From the NCBI GenBank assembly GCA_034437215.1, contig DAOTVC010000153.1:1-64000 (forward strand): a stretch of 64,000 nucleotides of DNA, given 5' to 3'. The position numbers and the translations under genes are program-made. The DNA is from DAOTVC01 sp034437215. Lineage in GTDB: Bacteria > Chloroflexota > Anaerolineae > B4-G1 > SLSP01. Shown here piece by piece: positions 1 through 8,301 of this stretch (its first letter is position 1; each line of letters opens with the position of its first letter). The notes beneath the pieces were generated by a model. The model was not told the DNA's origin. It did not search any database and saw only the letters and a list, made by a program, of their open reading frames with translations.

Positions 1-363
1 GTGCTCTTCGAGTGCAACGTCTCGGGTGAGGAGAGCAAGTACGGCTACGATCTCGCCGGCTGGCAGGAGAACGTCGCGACCTTCGAGCGCTTCTGCGAGG
101 AGGTGGAGCGGGTGCTGGCGCTGCCCGCCCTGCACGTCGAGGGGTTGATGACGATGGCGCCCATCGCCGACGATCCCGAGAGCGTGCGCCCCGTCTTTGC
201 GTCCCTGCGAGCGCTCCGCGATGCCCTACGGGAGCGCTTCCCCGACGTCTCGTGGCGCCACCTCTCCATGGGCATGACCGACGACTTCGAGGTCGCCGTG
301 GAGGAGGGGGCGACGCTGGTCCGCATCGGGCGGGGCATCTTCGGGAGCTACGCCCCTTCGTAG
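1..363 (+). CDS. yggS: YggS/PROSC-family pyridoxal-phosphate-binding protein, C-terminal part
   Basis: This is the C-terminal half of a PLP homeostasis protein (COG0325), a single-domain TIM barrel that binds pyridoxal 5'-phosphate and influences free PLP and amino-acid pools. The visible part opens with NVSGEESKYG, matching the family motif NxSGExSKxG in the middle of the barrel. It ends with LSMGMTDDFEVAVEEG and VRIGRGIFG, the phosphate-binding end of the fold. The PLP lysine lies upstream of the window, so the GTG at base 1 is an internal codon and not a start. Stop TAG at 361-363. A YggT membrane protein follows 24 bp downstream, a pairing common in bacteria. The family assignment is firm. 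The exact role in this organism is inferred. Confidence 0.93.
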   Translation: MLFECNVSGEESKYGYDLAGWQENVATFERFCEEVERVLALPALHVEGLMTMAPIADDPESVRPVFASLRALRDALRERFPDVSWRHLSMGMTDDFEVAVEEGATLVRIGRGIFGSYAPS

Positions 364-387
364 AGTCTGTTACCGTCTGGAGGAGTT

Positions 388-984
388 ATGGCCTTAATCG
401 TCGGCTGGATCAGCCGTATCTTGAACATCCTCGTTGGGGTGCTCTCCCTGGCGCTCGCGCTCCGGGTCCTCTTGCCCTGGTTCCGCGTACCCCAGGGGCA
501 CCCGGTGATGCGTTTCCTGACGACGATCACCGATCCCGTCGTGCGCCCCCTGAGACGCACCATCGGGGGCGCAGGGTCGGTCTGGGTGGGGAGCGGCTAC
601 CTGGATCTGGTGCCCCTGGCAGCGATCTTCGTGCTCTGGCTGGCCCAGTCGATCCTCCTGCGCCTGCTCGCCTGGATTGTGGCCCCGCCCCTCTGGATCC
701 TCTATCCGGGGCGCGATCTGGAGCGCTGGTTGGTCGGTGTGGTCAGCCTGCTCGTCCAGATCTACGTCTTCTTGCTGCTGCTGCGCATCCTCCTGGAGTG
801 GCTGCGGGTCTCCTACGCCCGCTCACTGATGCGCTTCCTGTGGGACGCCACCGAACCCGTCCTGGCGCCCATCCGCAAGCGTCTGCCCACGATGATGGGG
901 CTCGATTTCACCCCCGTGATCGCCGTGCTGCTCCTGGCGGTGGTGCAGATGATTCTCATCGCGCTGATTCAGGCGTTCTTCTAG
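388..984 (+). CDS. yggT: YggT-family integral membrane protein with two YggT repeats
   Basis: A 198-residue membrane protein carrying two YggT modules in tandem. The first, residues ~5-60, has a hydrophobic helix, then VLLPWFRVPQGHPVMRFL and TDPVVRPLRR. The second, residues ~118-198, has LLLLRILLEWLRV, MRFLWDATEPVLAPIRK and a final hydrophobic helix. Each module has the family layout: a helix, an arginine-rich linker with 'T(D/E)PxLxPxR', and a second helix. The start has GGAGG at 380-384. The family sits beside yggS and the cell-division genes in many bacteria and has been linked to membrane protein or division functions. No enzymatic activity is known. The two-repeat form is common and not an anomaly. 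Confidence 0.85.
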   Translation: MALIVGWISRILNILVGVLSLALALRVLLPWFRVPQGHPVMRFLTTITDPVVRPLRRTIGGAGSVWVGSGYLDLVPLAAIFVLWLAQSILLRLLAWIVAPPLWILYPGRDLERWLVGVVSLLVQIYVFLLLLRILLEWLRVSYARSLMRFLWDATEPVLAPIRKRLPTMMGLDFTPVIAVLLLAVVQMILIALIQAFF

Positions 985-989
985 TTAGT

Positions 990-1017
990 GTTGCGCGGCG
1001 CCACGGCGCCGCGCAAC
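990..1017. terminator. Strong GC-rich hairpin between convergent genes
   Basis: A 13-bp perfect inverted repeat (GTTGCGCGGCGCC and its complement) separated by only AC lies 6 bp after the yggT stop. It also faces the leftward patatin gene. There is no T-run on either side, so it is a strong RNA hairpin but an atypical intrinsic terminator. It may block 3' exonucleases or work with Rho, which is encoded in this window. Confidence 0.55.
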
Positions 1018-1063
1018 CTCTCGCTGAAGATGGGCAAAGACCCGTCTGCTGATTCAGTTCCCC

Positions 1064-2050
1064 CTAACGGGGGCCCCGTACCTCCTTTGCGGACGCGCGG
1101 CTCCCCCTCCCCAGGAGATCGTGGAGGAGCGCACGGGCGTCCTTCTCGCCCCGCCGGTAGAGACGGATGTGGTTATCCCGCAGATAGTTGGTCATCAAGC
1201 CCACGGGCGGGGGAACCTCCGGGGAGACGACGCGCAGCCAGTCGAGCTGGGCGTGCTCCCCAGCCCGGCGCTCGCGCTCGAAGAGCAGGTAGTCGCGCCA
1301 GGCCATCTCCGTCAGCATCATGTCCAGGGCCGGTTCGAAGGCGGTCCACAGCCGCTGGGGGATGGCGAGCAATTCGTCGTCGATCCAGGGCAGCCGGCTC
1401 GTCTTCCACGTCCGCGCGGGCCGACCGGGCCAGGGGGTGAGCACGACCACGACGACCTCCGTAGCCCCCAGCTCCAGCGCCTTGCGGAAGGGGGTGTTGG
1501 CGAGGGTGCCCCCGTCGACGTGGGGGCGGTGGTCGATGATCGTCGGCTCGTACCAGAGGGGGATGCTGAAGCTGGCCCGCACCGCCTCGGGCGGGATCTC
1601 CTCCTCGCCCCGGTTGGTGAAGTAGACCAGCGCCCGCTCCTCCAGATCCACCGCCGTGATCCAGACCTCGTAGGGGGCGTGCGGGCCGTTCAAAATCTCG
1701 GGGATGATCCACGGGCGTCCCGACCACTTCTCGTTCCGTCCGAGGGCTGTCTTGAGGAAGGGCGTGGTATCGAAGATATGCTTGCCCCCACGCACCATGT
1801 TGTCGATGAAGACGTCGTCGGCGCGCATCTTCTGGATGTCCGCCGTCTCCAGATCGAGCCAGCGGTCGCGCAGCCCCGAGACGGGGATGCCCGATCCCAG
1901 GGTCGCAGCGTTCAGCGCGCCCACGGAGGTGCCGATGATGATGTCGGGGTGCCAGTCGACGTTCTGCAGATAGGTGAGGGCGCCGACGTGGTAGGCACCC
2001 CGTCCACCCCCACCTGAGAGGACCAACGCTCGTTTCGTTGCCGCCTTCAT
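1064..2050 (-). CDS. Patatin-like phospholipase family protein (RssA/YjjU type)
   Basis: A 328-residue patatin-fold acyl hydrolase. The oxyanion-hole loop GGGGRG is at residues 13-18, the nucleophile elbow GTSVG has Ser42, and the catalytic Asp is in VDGG at residue 179. Together these complete the Ser-Asp dyad. No signal peptide or membrane segment is visible, so it should act in the cytoplasm or on the inner membrane face, releasing fatty acids from lipids. The start is fixed by AGGAGGT just upstream of ATG 2050. The last ~80 residues are rich in Arg and Trp and resemble the C-terminal tail of bacterial RssA-like proteins. The substrate is unknown. Confidence 0.9.
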   Translation of the reverse strand: MKAATKRALVLSGGGGRGAYHVGALTYLQNVDWHPDIIIGTSVGALNAATLGSGIPVSGLRDRWLDLETADIQKMRADDVFIDNMVRGGKHIFDTTPFLKTALGRNEKWSGRPWIIPEILNGPHAPYEVWITAVDLEERALVYFTNRGEEEIPPEAVRASFSIPLWYEPTIIDHRPHVDGGTLANTPFRKALELGATEVVVVVLTPWPGRPARTWKTSRLPWIDDELLAIPQRLWTAFEPALDMMLTEMAWRDYLLFERERRAGEHAQLDWLRVVSPEVPPPVGLMTNYLRDNHIRLYRRGEKDARALLHDLLGRGSRASAKEVRGPR

Positions 2051-2140
2051 GCTTACCTCCTGTAGTGAGAAACTCGCGGGCCTCCCCCCATCTCTACTAT
2101 ACCATCGTTTTCAGGCGCCGGGCGGTCACTTCATACTCGC

Positions 2141-3094
2141 TCAGTACCCCAGCTCCTTGTTCACCACGTTGCGCAGGGGCTCGTCGCGCAGGTAGTGACG
2201 CAGATTCTCTAGGAAGAGGGCCGCCTCCCGCTCCTTGAGGTGGGGTGTGCTCCACGAGTTGTGGGGCGTGATGATGACGTTCTCCAGCTCCCAGAGCGGG
2301 GAGTCCTCGGGCAGGGGCTCCTCAACGAAGACGTCCAGCGCCGCGCCCGCGATCCGGCCCTCCTGCAGCGCCTCGATGAGCGCCTCCTCGTCCACCACCG
2401 CCCCGCGGGCGATGTTGATGAGCCAGGCCTCCTGCCCCATCCGACGCAGCGCCTCCGCGCCGATCATCCCCCGCGTCTCCTCGGTGAGGGGGACGGCGAT
2501 GACGGCAAAGTCGGACGCCTCGAGCAGCCGGTGCAGCTCTTCGGTGGGGTAGAGGGTGTCGATGTGGGGGGCACCCGCCTCGGGATGGCGCCGGGTGGCG
2601 AGCACCCGCATCTCCAACCCCTGACAGAGGCGGGCGATCTCCGTGCCGATGCTGCCCAGCCCGATGAGCCCCACCGTCAGCCCCGCCGCCTCGCGCAGCG
2701 AGCGCTTCTTCCAGACGTGCGCCTGCTGCTGCCGGAGGAAGGTGGGCATCTGCTTGACGATCATGAGGATGTAGGCTACGACCGTCTCGGCGATGGGGAG
2801 GTCGAAGACGCCGCTGGCATTGGTGAGAATCACGTCCATCTGCCGCAGCTGCTCGTCGAGGGCGTGCTCCACCCCGGCGCTCACCGAATGGATCCACTTC
2901 AGCGAAGACAGGGAGAGGATGCGCTCGCGAACGTCGGCGGGCAGCCGCCAGGGCAGCATGAGCACCTCGGCGCCCGCGAGGTCGCCCGAGGGCTCGCCCT
3001 CGTCGTTGAGGATGACGAAGTTACACTCCTGGACCAGGTTGCAGGTCTCCTCCCGCAGCTGGGGGAGGACGAATTCGGGTACGATGATCTTCAT
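2141..3094 (-). CDS. D-isomer-specific 2-hydroxyacid dehydrogenase (NAD-dependent)
   Basis: A 317-residue two-domain dehydrogenase. The C-terminal NAD-binding domain has GLIGLGSIG (GxGxxG), followed by the catalytic set: Arg in INIARGAVVDE, Glu in FVEEPLPEDSPLW, and His in IITPHNS. It interconverts a 2-oxoacid and a D-2-hydroxyacid. Glyoxylate/hydroxypyruvate reductase or a related activity is most likely, but the substrate cannot be read from sequence. I place the start at ATG 3094 because AAAGGAG lies 7 bp upstream and the protein then begins MKIIVPEF, as in homologues. An upstream in-frame start would add 19 residues without a good ribosome site. Confidence 0.9.
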   Translation of the reverse strand: MKIIVPEFVLPQLREETCNLVQECNFVILNDEGEPSGDLAGAEVLMLPWRLPADVRERILSLSSLKWIHSVSAGVEHALDEQLRQMDVILTNASGVFDLPIAETVVAYILMIVKQMPTFLRQQQAHVWKKRSLREAAGLTVGLIGLGSIGTEIARLCQGLEMRVLATRRHPEAGAPHIDTLYPTEELHRLLEASDFAVIAVPLTEETRGMIGAEALRRMGQEAWLINIARGAVVDEEALIEALQEGRIAGAALDVFVEEPLPEDSPLWELENVIITPHNSWSTPHLKEREAALFLENLRHYLRDEPLRNVVNKELGY

Positions 3095-3187
3095 GGGTCT
3101 CCTTTCGTGGCAGGCGGCGGGTAGGGTCGGTTGCGCCTGCCCTCTCTCCACAAGGATAGCAGAGAGCGCGGGGGAATCAACTCGCGT

Positions 3188-3215
3188 TTGGAGCCCTCTC
3201 GAAGTGTGTTATGAT
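3188..3215 (+). promoter_or_regulatory. Sigma-A-like promoter for thiI
   Basis: TTGGAG (3188-3193), a 16-bp spacer and TATGAT (3210-3215) stand just upstream of thiI. The predicted transcript would start near 3222, leaving a leader of about 11 nt that contains little more than the GGGAGG ribosome site. Confidence 0.5.
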
Positions 3216-3232
3216 CGGCGGGGAGGAATTCT

Positions 3233-4390
3233 ATGCAAACCTTTATCATTCACTACGGCGAGCTGGGGCTCAAGGGGCACAACCGGCCCCAGTTCGAGAA
3301 ACGCTTACAGCACAACATTCGCACCGCGCTCGAGGATCTGGGGAAGGTCAAGGTGCGCCGCCGGGGCTCTTTCCTCACGGCGCAGGTGGAGGGGCAGGCA
3401 CCCCGTGCACAGCTGATCGAGCGGCTCTCCCGCATCTTCGGCATCGCCTACTTTGCGCCCGCCGCCGTCGTCCCCCAGGCCTACGAGCCCATCGAGGAGG
3501 CCGTCCTGGAGCAGGCGCGGGAGAGCATCGACCCCCAGACCCCCTTCCGGATCGAGAGCCGCCGCTCTGACAAGCGCTTCCCCATCCACTCCATGGAGAT
3601 GAACCGGCGGCTGGGCTCCGCCGTCGTCGACCTCACCGGCGCGCCCGTCGACTTGAGCGATCCCGAGGTCACCGTCTACGTGCAGATCTACCCCGACGGC
3701 GTCTACGTCTTCACCCGCCGCATCGATGGGGCGGGTGGGCTGCCCGTGGGCACCGCGGGACGGGTCCTGGTTATGCTCTCGGGCGGTATCGACTCTCCCG
3801 TCGCGGCTCACATGATGCTCAAGCGGGGCTGCACCCTCGACTTTCTCCACTTCCACATGCTCCGCTCCGAGGAGGAGATTCAGAACTCGAAGGCCGTGGC
3901 GCTGGCGCGCCGGGTGATGGAGCCCCACCGCCTGCCCGCCACCGTCTACATGGCACCCGCCGCGCCCTACCAGCTGGCAGTGATGGCCCACGAGTCGCGG
4001 GTGGAGCTGGTGGTCTTCCGCCGCTTCATCCTGCGCGTCGCCGAGGCCCTCGAAAGGCGGGCCCTGGCCTTCGTCACCGGCGACAACCTCGGGCAGGTGG
4101 CCTCCCAGACGCTGAAGAATCTGCACGTCACCAGCCGGGTCATCGAGAGCCCCATCCTGCGCCCCCTGATCGCCTTCGACAAGCAGGAGATCATCACCCT
4201 GGCGCAGGAGATCGGGACCTACGAGCTCTCTATCCAGCCCTACCAGGACCCCTGCTCCTTCCGGGCCAGCCGGCCCGCGACGTGGGCCAAGATGGAGGAG
4301 GTGGAGGCGCTGGAAGCGCAGCTGGATCTCGAGGATTTGATCGAGGAGACGCTGGCGCAGCTTCAGGAGGTGCGCATCGGGTGGGCGTGA
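3233..4390 (+). CDS. thiI: tRNA 4-thiouridine synthase ThiI (short form, no rhodanese domain)
   Basis: A 385-residue ThiI. The N-terminal ferredoxin-like and THUMP domains start HYGELGLKGHNRPQFE, the RNA-binding part. The PP-loop SGGIDSP at residues ~183-189 adenylates U8 of tRNA. It then transfers sulfur, giving 4-thiouridine; in some bacteria ThiI also feeds thiazole synthesis. The E. coli protein carries a C-terminal rhodanese domain with the persulfide cysteine. Here the protein ends shortly after the AANH domain, as in Bacillus and archaeal short forms, so a separate cysteine desulfurase must deliver sulfur. GGAGG is placed correctly before ATG 3233. Confidence 0.93.
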   Translation: MQTFIIHYGELGLKGHNRPQFEKRLQHNIRTALEDLGKVKVRRRGSFLTAQVEGQAPRAQLIERLSRIFGIAYFAPAAVVPQAYEPIEEAVLEQARESIDPQTPFRIESRRSDKRFPIHSMEMNRRLGSAVVDLTGAPVDLSDPEVTVYVQIYPDGVYVFTRRIDGAGGLPVGTAGRVLVMLSGGIDSPVAAHMMLKRGCTLDFLHFHMLRSEEEIQNSKAVALARRVMEPHRLPATVYMAPAAPYQLAVMAHESRVELVVFRRFILRVAEALERRALAFVTGDNLGQVASQTLKNLHVTSRVIESPILRPLIAFDKQEIITLAQEIGTYELSIQPYQDPCSFRASRPATWAKMEEVEALEAQLDLEDLIEETLAQLQEVRIGWA

Positions 4391-4532
4391 GCGTCCTACC
4401 CGGATGCTCTGCGGTCGCTGTTAACAATAGGGGGAACGGGAGGCGGCTGCCGGCGTGAGGGCTCAGGCGGGCCGCTCCACGTTCCCCTTGAGGTTGGGCC
4501 GGGTAGAGCCGGGTCGCAGAAGCGACCGTGAC

Positions 4533-5120
4533 CTATGCGCCCTGGCCCTTCAGCCCCAGATCGTCGGCAATCCCCTGCATCGCCTCCAGAACGATGCCGA
4601 TGTGCTCGTTGAGGGGCACGCCCAGCATCTCCGCCCCCTCCTCGATGTCCTCCCGCTTCACGCCCCGGGCGAAGGCGCTGTCCTTCCACTTCTTCTTCAC
4701 CGAGCGCACCTTCACGTCGTGGATGGACTTGCTCGGGCGCACCAGGGCCACGGCGACGATGAGCCCCGTCAGCTCGTCCACGGCGTAGATCGCCTGCTCC
4801 ATCCGCGTCTCGGGGGACACGCCGGTGATGTCGGGGGCGTGGGCCTGCACGGCGCGGATGAGCGCCTCGGGCCAACCCTTCTCCCGCAGGATCTCCGCGC
4901 CCTTGAAGGGGTGTCCGCCGGCGCCCAGGTCGGGGTAGCGCTCGTACTCGAAGTCGTGGATCAGCCCGACGACGGCCCAGCGCTCCTCGTCCCCATCGAA
5001 GCGGCGGGCGTAGGCCCGCATCCCCGCTTCGACCGCCAGGGCGTGTTTGATTAGGTTGGGGTTCTGGGTGTACTCGTTCAACAGCTCCCAGGCTTCTTCG
5101 CGTGTCGGCCACGTGGTCAT
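4533..5120 (-). CDS. HD-domain phosphohydrolase-like protein
   Basis: A 195-residue HD-superfamily protein. Candidate metal ligands are His near residue 26 (LIKHALAVEAGM), the HD pair in GLIHDFEYERYP, His in GGHPFKGAEIL, a later His-Ala-Pro (VQAHAPDITG) and Asp in YAVDELTG. This arrangement fits the HDIG/YfbR-like metal-dependent phosphohydrolases that act on nucleotides or other phosphate esters. The C-terminal 60 residues are charged and helical. AGGAGGTAAGC lies upstream of ATG 5120. The true substrate is unknown. The 142 bp between this stop and thiI show no feature I can support. Confidence 0.82.
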   Translation of the reverse strand: MTTWPTREEAWELLNEYTQNPNLIKHALAVEAGMRAYARRFDGDEERWAVVGLIHDFEYERYPDLGAGGHPFKGAEILREKGWPEALIRAVQAHAPDITGVSPETRMEQAIYAVDELTGLIVAVALVRPSKSIHDVKVRSVKKKWKDSAFARGVKREDIEEGAEMLGVPLNEHIGIVLEAMQGIADDLGLKGQGA

Positions 5121-5204
5121 GCTTACCTCCTAAAACGATAGTGATCAGTGAGCAGGGCGTAGGGATCAGGGATCATGGACTTAGAAATGTGCTTGTTGTA
5201 TGGA

Positions 5205-5227
5205 AACCATGACTGAATGTCATGGTT
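5205..5227 (-). terminator. Hairpin downstream of the SanA-like gene
   Basis: AACCATGAC, a 5-nt loop and its exact complement form a 9-bp stem starting 15 bp after the stop of the leftward operon, followed on that strand by a short U stretch (UUUCC). It is a plausible weak intrinsic terminator. Confidence 0.45.
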
Positions 5228-5241
5228 GTGACGGTCTGCCT

Positions 5242-5910
5242 CTAGTCGATGGCGATGGGCAGGGGCTCTCCGAGCACGGGCAGCGGCCTCCAGACGTAGA
5301 GGTCGAACCAGGCGCGCCAGAGTGCCGGCACCTCACGGAGGCGGTACCAGAGGATGTGCCGGTAGGGGGTGCGGTCGGCGGCGTAGCCGACGCCGTCGAG
5401 GCCCAGTGCCCGGCAGGTCGCCAGGGCGCGCGGCAGGTGGTAGCGCTGGGTCACCAGCACCACCTCCTCGACCTGGAAGATGTCGCGGGCGCGGTAGCAG
5501 GTGTCGTAGGTGCGCCGTCCCGCGTAGTCGAGGACGACGTCCTCCCGCGGCACGCCCTGGCTCAGGGCGTACTCGAGCATCTTCGCCGGCTCGTTGTAGT
5601 CGACGATCCGGTTATCCCCGCTGAAGAGCAGCTTCTCCACCCGACCCGCCTCGTAGAGCGCGATAGCGGCGTCCAGGCGGTCCCAGAGGATGTCGCTCAG
5701 CGCGCCGCTGGGCCAGTAACCGGCGCCGAAGACGATGGCGACGGGACGGGCGGGGGGCAGCTCTCCGGGTCCGTAGATGGCATTCGAGTAGCGCCCCGTC
5801 AGGGTCCAGAGGGTCCAGCCCAGAAAACCCAGCCCGGCGACGATCAGGGCGAGCAGGACGTAGAACGCCCGCCGCAGCCGGGGGCGCTGGTGTAACCGCA
5901 GGCGTCTCAT
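5242..5910 (-). CDS. SanA/YdcF-like DUF218 membrane-anchored protein
   Basis: A 222-residue protein with one N-terminal transmembrane helix (residues ~15-40, after an Arg-rich cytoplasmic stub) and an extracytoplasmic DUF218 domain. The domain core reads VAIVFGAGYWPSG, LLFSGDNR, a Tyr-Asp-Thr-Cys segment (RRTYDTCYRARDIF) and VVLVTQRYHLPRAL. It matches SanA, the vancomycin-sensitivity and envelope-barrier protein. YdcF and ElyC belong to the same superfamily. The start ATG at 5910 overlaps the upstream stop (TGATG), indicating translational coupling. Two GTG codons just before it are possible alternatives. The envelope role is inferred from the family. Confidence 0.85.
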   Translation of the reverse strand: MRRLRLHQRPRLRRAFYVLLALIVAGLGFLGWTLWTLTGRYSNAIYGPGELPPARPVAIVFGAGYWPSGALSDILWDRLDAAIALYEAGRVEKLLFSGDNRIVDYNEPAKMLEYALSQGVPREDVVLDYAGRRTYDTCYRARDIFQVEEVVLVTQRYHLPRALATCRALGLDGVGYAADRTPYRHILWYRLREVPALWRAWFDLYVWRPLPVLGEPLPIAID

Positions 5911-7277
5911 CACCACCGGGTCTCCCCGGCCAGGGTGTGCACGGCGTCCCGGTCCGTCCCCCAGACCAGCCAGACCTTCTCACCGCGGCGGCGGAGGAAG
6001 GTCGCGCCGTTGCGGCCCTCCGACCAGATACCGACAGGGGTATTGGGGGGCAAGGGCTCCTCGCGCACGCCCCGTATCCGCGCGGGCAAGAGCGTGCTCA
6101 TCTGAGCAGCGAAGGCCTCCGCCTGCTCGCGGGAGTCCCACCGCGTCTGCCAGAGGAGCACCTCTTCGTCCTCCGGTCCCACCCAGAGCTGGAGGAGATC
6201 CCCGTCCCAGCCGTCGAGGGTTCTGGTCAGCGTCCCGCCCGCCCAGGTCTCCAGGGTGAAGTGCATGAGGGCTTGGCCCACCGTCCAGCTCTGGGTGATC
6301 TCCCACCCCGCTGCCATTTCGGCGGCGACGGGCTCGAGGAGGGTGAAGGCGCCCCCCTCGCCGTAGCGCTCGGGGTGTAGGAGCTGCTCCGTGGTGCGGG
6401 GAGGACGCACCATGATCTCTTCCATGGCTTGACTGCCTTCCGTCTCGTAGATGGCGGCGGCAAACTCGCTGCCCAGCTCCATGGGCAGGCGAGCCAGGGC
6501 TTCCAGCGTGGGGTTCTCACCCTGCCAGCGGGGCAGCACGGCAGCGGCAACCATCTCCGTGAGCGCTTTGGCGCGTCGTGAGCCCGGCTGGACGTCCGCG
6601 TAGCGCCAGAGGGTCAGGAGGGCGTCACCCTGCGCCAGCGCATCCAACGCCAGCCGGTGGTCGAGGGAGGCCTCGGCTCGCAATCGCTGCAGGTCGCCGT
6701 ACTGTTCCGGCAGAGCATGGGCGTAACCGTAAGCAACCTGGGTGCGCAGCACCTCCTCGGAGTCCTCCCAATCACGGCGCAGATAGAGCTGGCGCTCCCG
6801 GGGCATGTAGAGGGCCGCCGTCTCCTCCGCCTGGGATACGACGTCGAGCCGCGTCTCCTCCTCGGGCCACACCTCGAGGGCCCGCAGGAGGGGCTCCGCC
6901 GGGAGGGGGAAGGGCGGCTGCTCCTCGTAACGGCGGTAGAGGACGACGCTGAGATCGTAGAGGTCGACGAGGGTGAGGGGTGTCTCCCAGCGAGGCAGGA
7001 GCCTGCGCGCTTCGGAGATGTCGCGGGCGATGTCGCCGGCTCTCGAGGCCTCGAAGGGGGGCGTGGGAGAGGGTGTGAGGGTGACGGTGGGGGGAGCGGG
7101 GGTGAAGGTAGCCGTGGGAGGCTCCAACGTCCAGGTCGGCAGCAGGGAGACGCTGGGCATGCTGCGCATTGTCGTCGTCACCGTCCACGTCAGCAGCGCC
7201 GCCGCGGTCACGAGGACCAGCGTCAGGCTGCCGATGATCAGCCGTTGGCGGGGATTCAGAGTTCGAAGCCAGCCCAT
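5910..7277 (-). CDS. Membrane-anchored protein resembling a degenerate HExxH metallopeptidase-like family
   Basis: A 455-residue protein with an N-terminal membrane helix (residues ~12-34), a Pro/Thr-rich linker (~45-75) and a large extracytoplasmic domain. The domain layout recalls a family seen in Chloroflexota in which a 'YxPExxxLY' strand is followed by HExTHALQDQ and by LALxALxEGDAT. The corresponding segments here are LYMPRERQLYLR (~156-167), YGYAHALPEQY (183-193) and LALDALAQGDALL (209-221). The first zinc His and the catalytic Glu are therefore replaced, so peptidase activity is unlikely. It may be a binding or chaperone-like protein. It overlaps the end of rph by 22 bp and has a weak AAAGGTG ribosome site inside rph, so the three genes form one operon. 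Family placement is from memory. Confidence 0.6.
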   Translation of the reverse strand: MGWLRTLNPRQRLIIGSLTLVLVTAAALLTWTVTTTMRSMPSVSLLPTWTLEPPTATFTPAPPTVTLTPSPTPPFEASRAGDIARDISEARRLLPRWETPLTLVDLYDLSVVLYRRYEEQPPFPLPAEPLLRALEVWPEEETRLDVVSQAEETAALYMPRERQLYLRRDWEDSEEVLRTQVAYGYAHALPEQYGDLQRLRAEASLDHRLALDALAQGDALLTLWRYADVQPGSRRAKALTEMVAAAVLPRWQGENPTLEALARLPMELGSEFAAAIYETEGSQAMEEIMVRPPRTTEQLLHPERYGEGGAFTLLEPVAAEMAAGWEITQSWTVGQALMHFTLETWAGGTLTRTLDGWDGDLLQLWVGPEDEEVLLWQTRWDSREQAEAFAAQMSTLLPARIRGVREEPLPPNTPVGIWSEGRNGATFLRRRGEKVWLVWGTDRDAVHTLAGETRW

Positions 7278-7978
7278 GCGAGCACCTTTCGCTGCTCCTC
7301 GATGAGGGTTGCGGCGCCCGCCGTTGCGAGATCCAGGAGGGCGTCCAGAAGGTCCCGCGGAACGGGTTCGCCCTCCGCCGTCCCCTGAACCTCGACGAAA
7401 CGTCCCTGGGCATCCAGGGCGACGTTGAGATCCACCCGGGCCTGCGAGTCCTCGGCGTAGTTGAGATCGAGCAGCAGACGACCATCGACCAGGCCCACGC
7501 TGACGGCGGCGATGGGCGGCTGCAGGGTCTCGTCAGGAACCTCCCCCGCCTCCATCAGCCGCTGCACGGCAAGGGCCACGGCGACGTAGCCGCCCGTGAT
7601 GGCGGCCGTGCGGGTGCCGCCGTCGGCCTGGAGTACGTTGCAGTCGACGAAGAGGGTGTGGTGTCCCAGGCGCTCGAAATCGACGGCGCGGCGCAGGCTG
7701 CGCCCCACGAGACGGCTGATCTCCTTGGCGCGCCCTCCCTCCGCCCGGCTGAGGGGGGTGCGGTCGGGCGTGGAGCCGGGCAGGAGGGCGTAGTTCGCGG
7801 TCAGCCAGCCCTTGCCGCTTCCCTGCCGCCAGCGGGGCAGCCGAGTTTCGACCTGTACGGTGCAGAGCACCCACGTGTTCCCGCTCTTGATGAGGACGGA
7901 GCCTTCGGGGTGCATGAGGAGGGACGGCTCAAAGGTCACCTCTCGCAACTGATCGGGTCTGCGCCCATCGATGCGCAT
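7256..7978 (-). CDS. rph: Ribonuclease PH
   Basis: A 240-residue phosphorolytic 3'-5' exoribonuclease that trims tRNA 3' ends. It begins MRIDGRRPDQLREV, the typical RNase PH start. It contains the phosphate-binding stretch around SRLVGRSLRRAVDF and the core VDCNVLQADGGTRTAAITG, then AAVSVGLVDG and LDLNYAEDSQARVD. All are family hallmarks. I choose ATG 7978 (AGGAGAAG at good spacing) rather than a longer in-frame start that would add 56 atypical residues. It is the first gene of a leftward operon with the peptidase-like and SanA-like genes. Confidence 0.95.
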   Translation of the reverse strand: MRIDGRRPDQLREVTFEPSLLMHPEGSVLIKSGNTWVLCTVQVETRLPRWRQGSGKGWLTANYALLPGSTPDRTPLSRAEGGRAKEISRLVGRSLRRAVDFERLGHHTLFVDCNVLQADGGTRTAAITGGYVAVALAVQRLMEAGEVPDETLQPPIAAVSVGLVDGRLLLDLNYAEDSQARVDLNVALDAQGRFVEVQGTAEGEPVPRDLLDALLDLATAGAATLIEEQRKVLAWAGFEL

Positions 7979-8300
7979 CTGTTCTTCTCCTATCTTCCTG
8001 AACACACTTCCCACGATAAGCTTTGAAAGCGGGACGACGCTATCCGGAAGGTGCTTTCTGCTGCCCGCTCTCCGCCACGTTCGTTCAAGGTATTGACCAT
8101 TACCAGGAATCAGCAGCTTGACGGAGGTAATTGTAAGTAGGGGCAACCCCTTGTCAAGCCCGGCCCCGAGCCCCCATCTTTGAGTCCGGAAAGTCTATCA
8201 CGCGCGCTCCATGGATGGCAGGCAGAAGTGGCTTGAGGTAAAGAGAGGGGTACCAGACGCCGAGGATGGGTGTCCGGTCGGGGGAGGGAGGGGCTGGAGA
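7979..8300. other. Intergenic stretch upstream of rph
   Basis: About 320 bp without a gene. Bases 7979-8123 would be the rph 5' leader from the promoter at 8130-8157. A lone TTGACG half-site at 8118-8123 resembles the operators of the small-RNA units to the right but has no partner repeats. Bases 8158-8300 show nothing I can support. Confidence 0.5.
8130..8157 (-). promoter_or_regulatory. Sigma-A promoter for the rph operon
   Basis: On the minus strand TTGACA (complement of 8152-8157), a 16-bp spacer and TACAAT (complement of 8130-8135) form a near-consensus promoter. Transcription should start near 8123, leaving a leader of about 145 nt before rph. Confidence 0.65.
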
Positions 8301-8301
8301 C

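Noticed and set aside
4391..4532. Possible small gene or repeat between thiI and the HD gene
   Set aside because: No frame with a ribosome site and no inverted repeat of note.
8118..8157. A fourth copy of the small-RNA promoter upstream of rph
   Set aside because: Only one half-site (TTGACG) is present. The positions 11 and 22 bp away do not match, there is no -10 at the right distance, and no block or hairpin follows.
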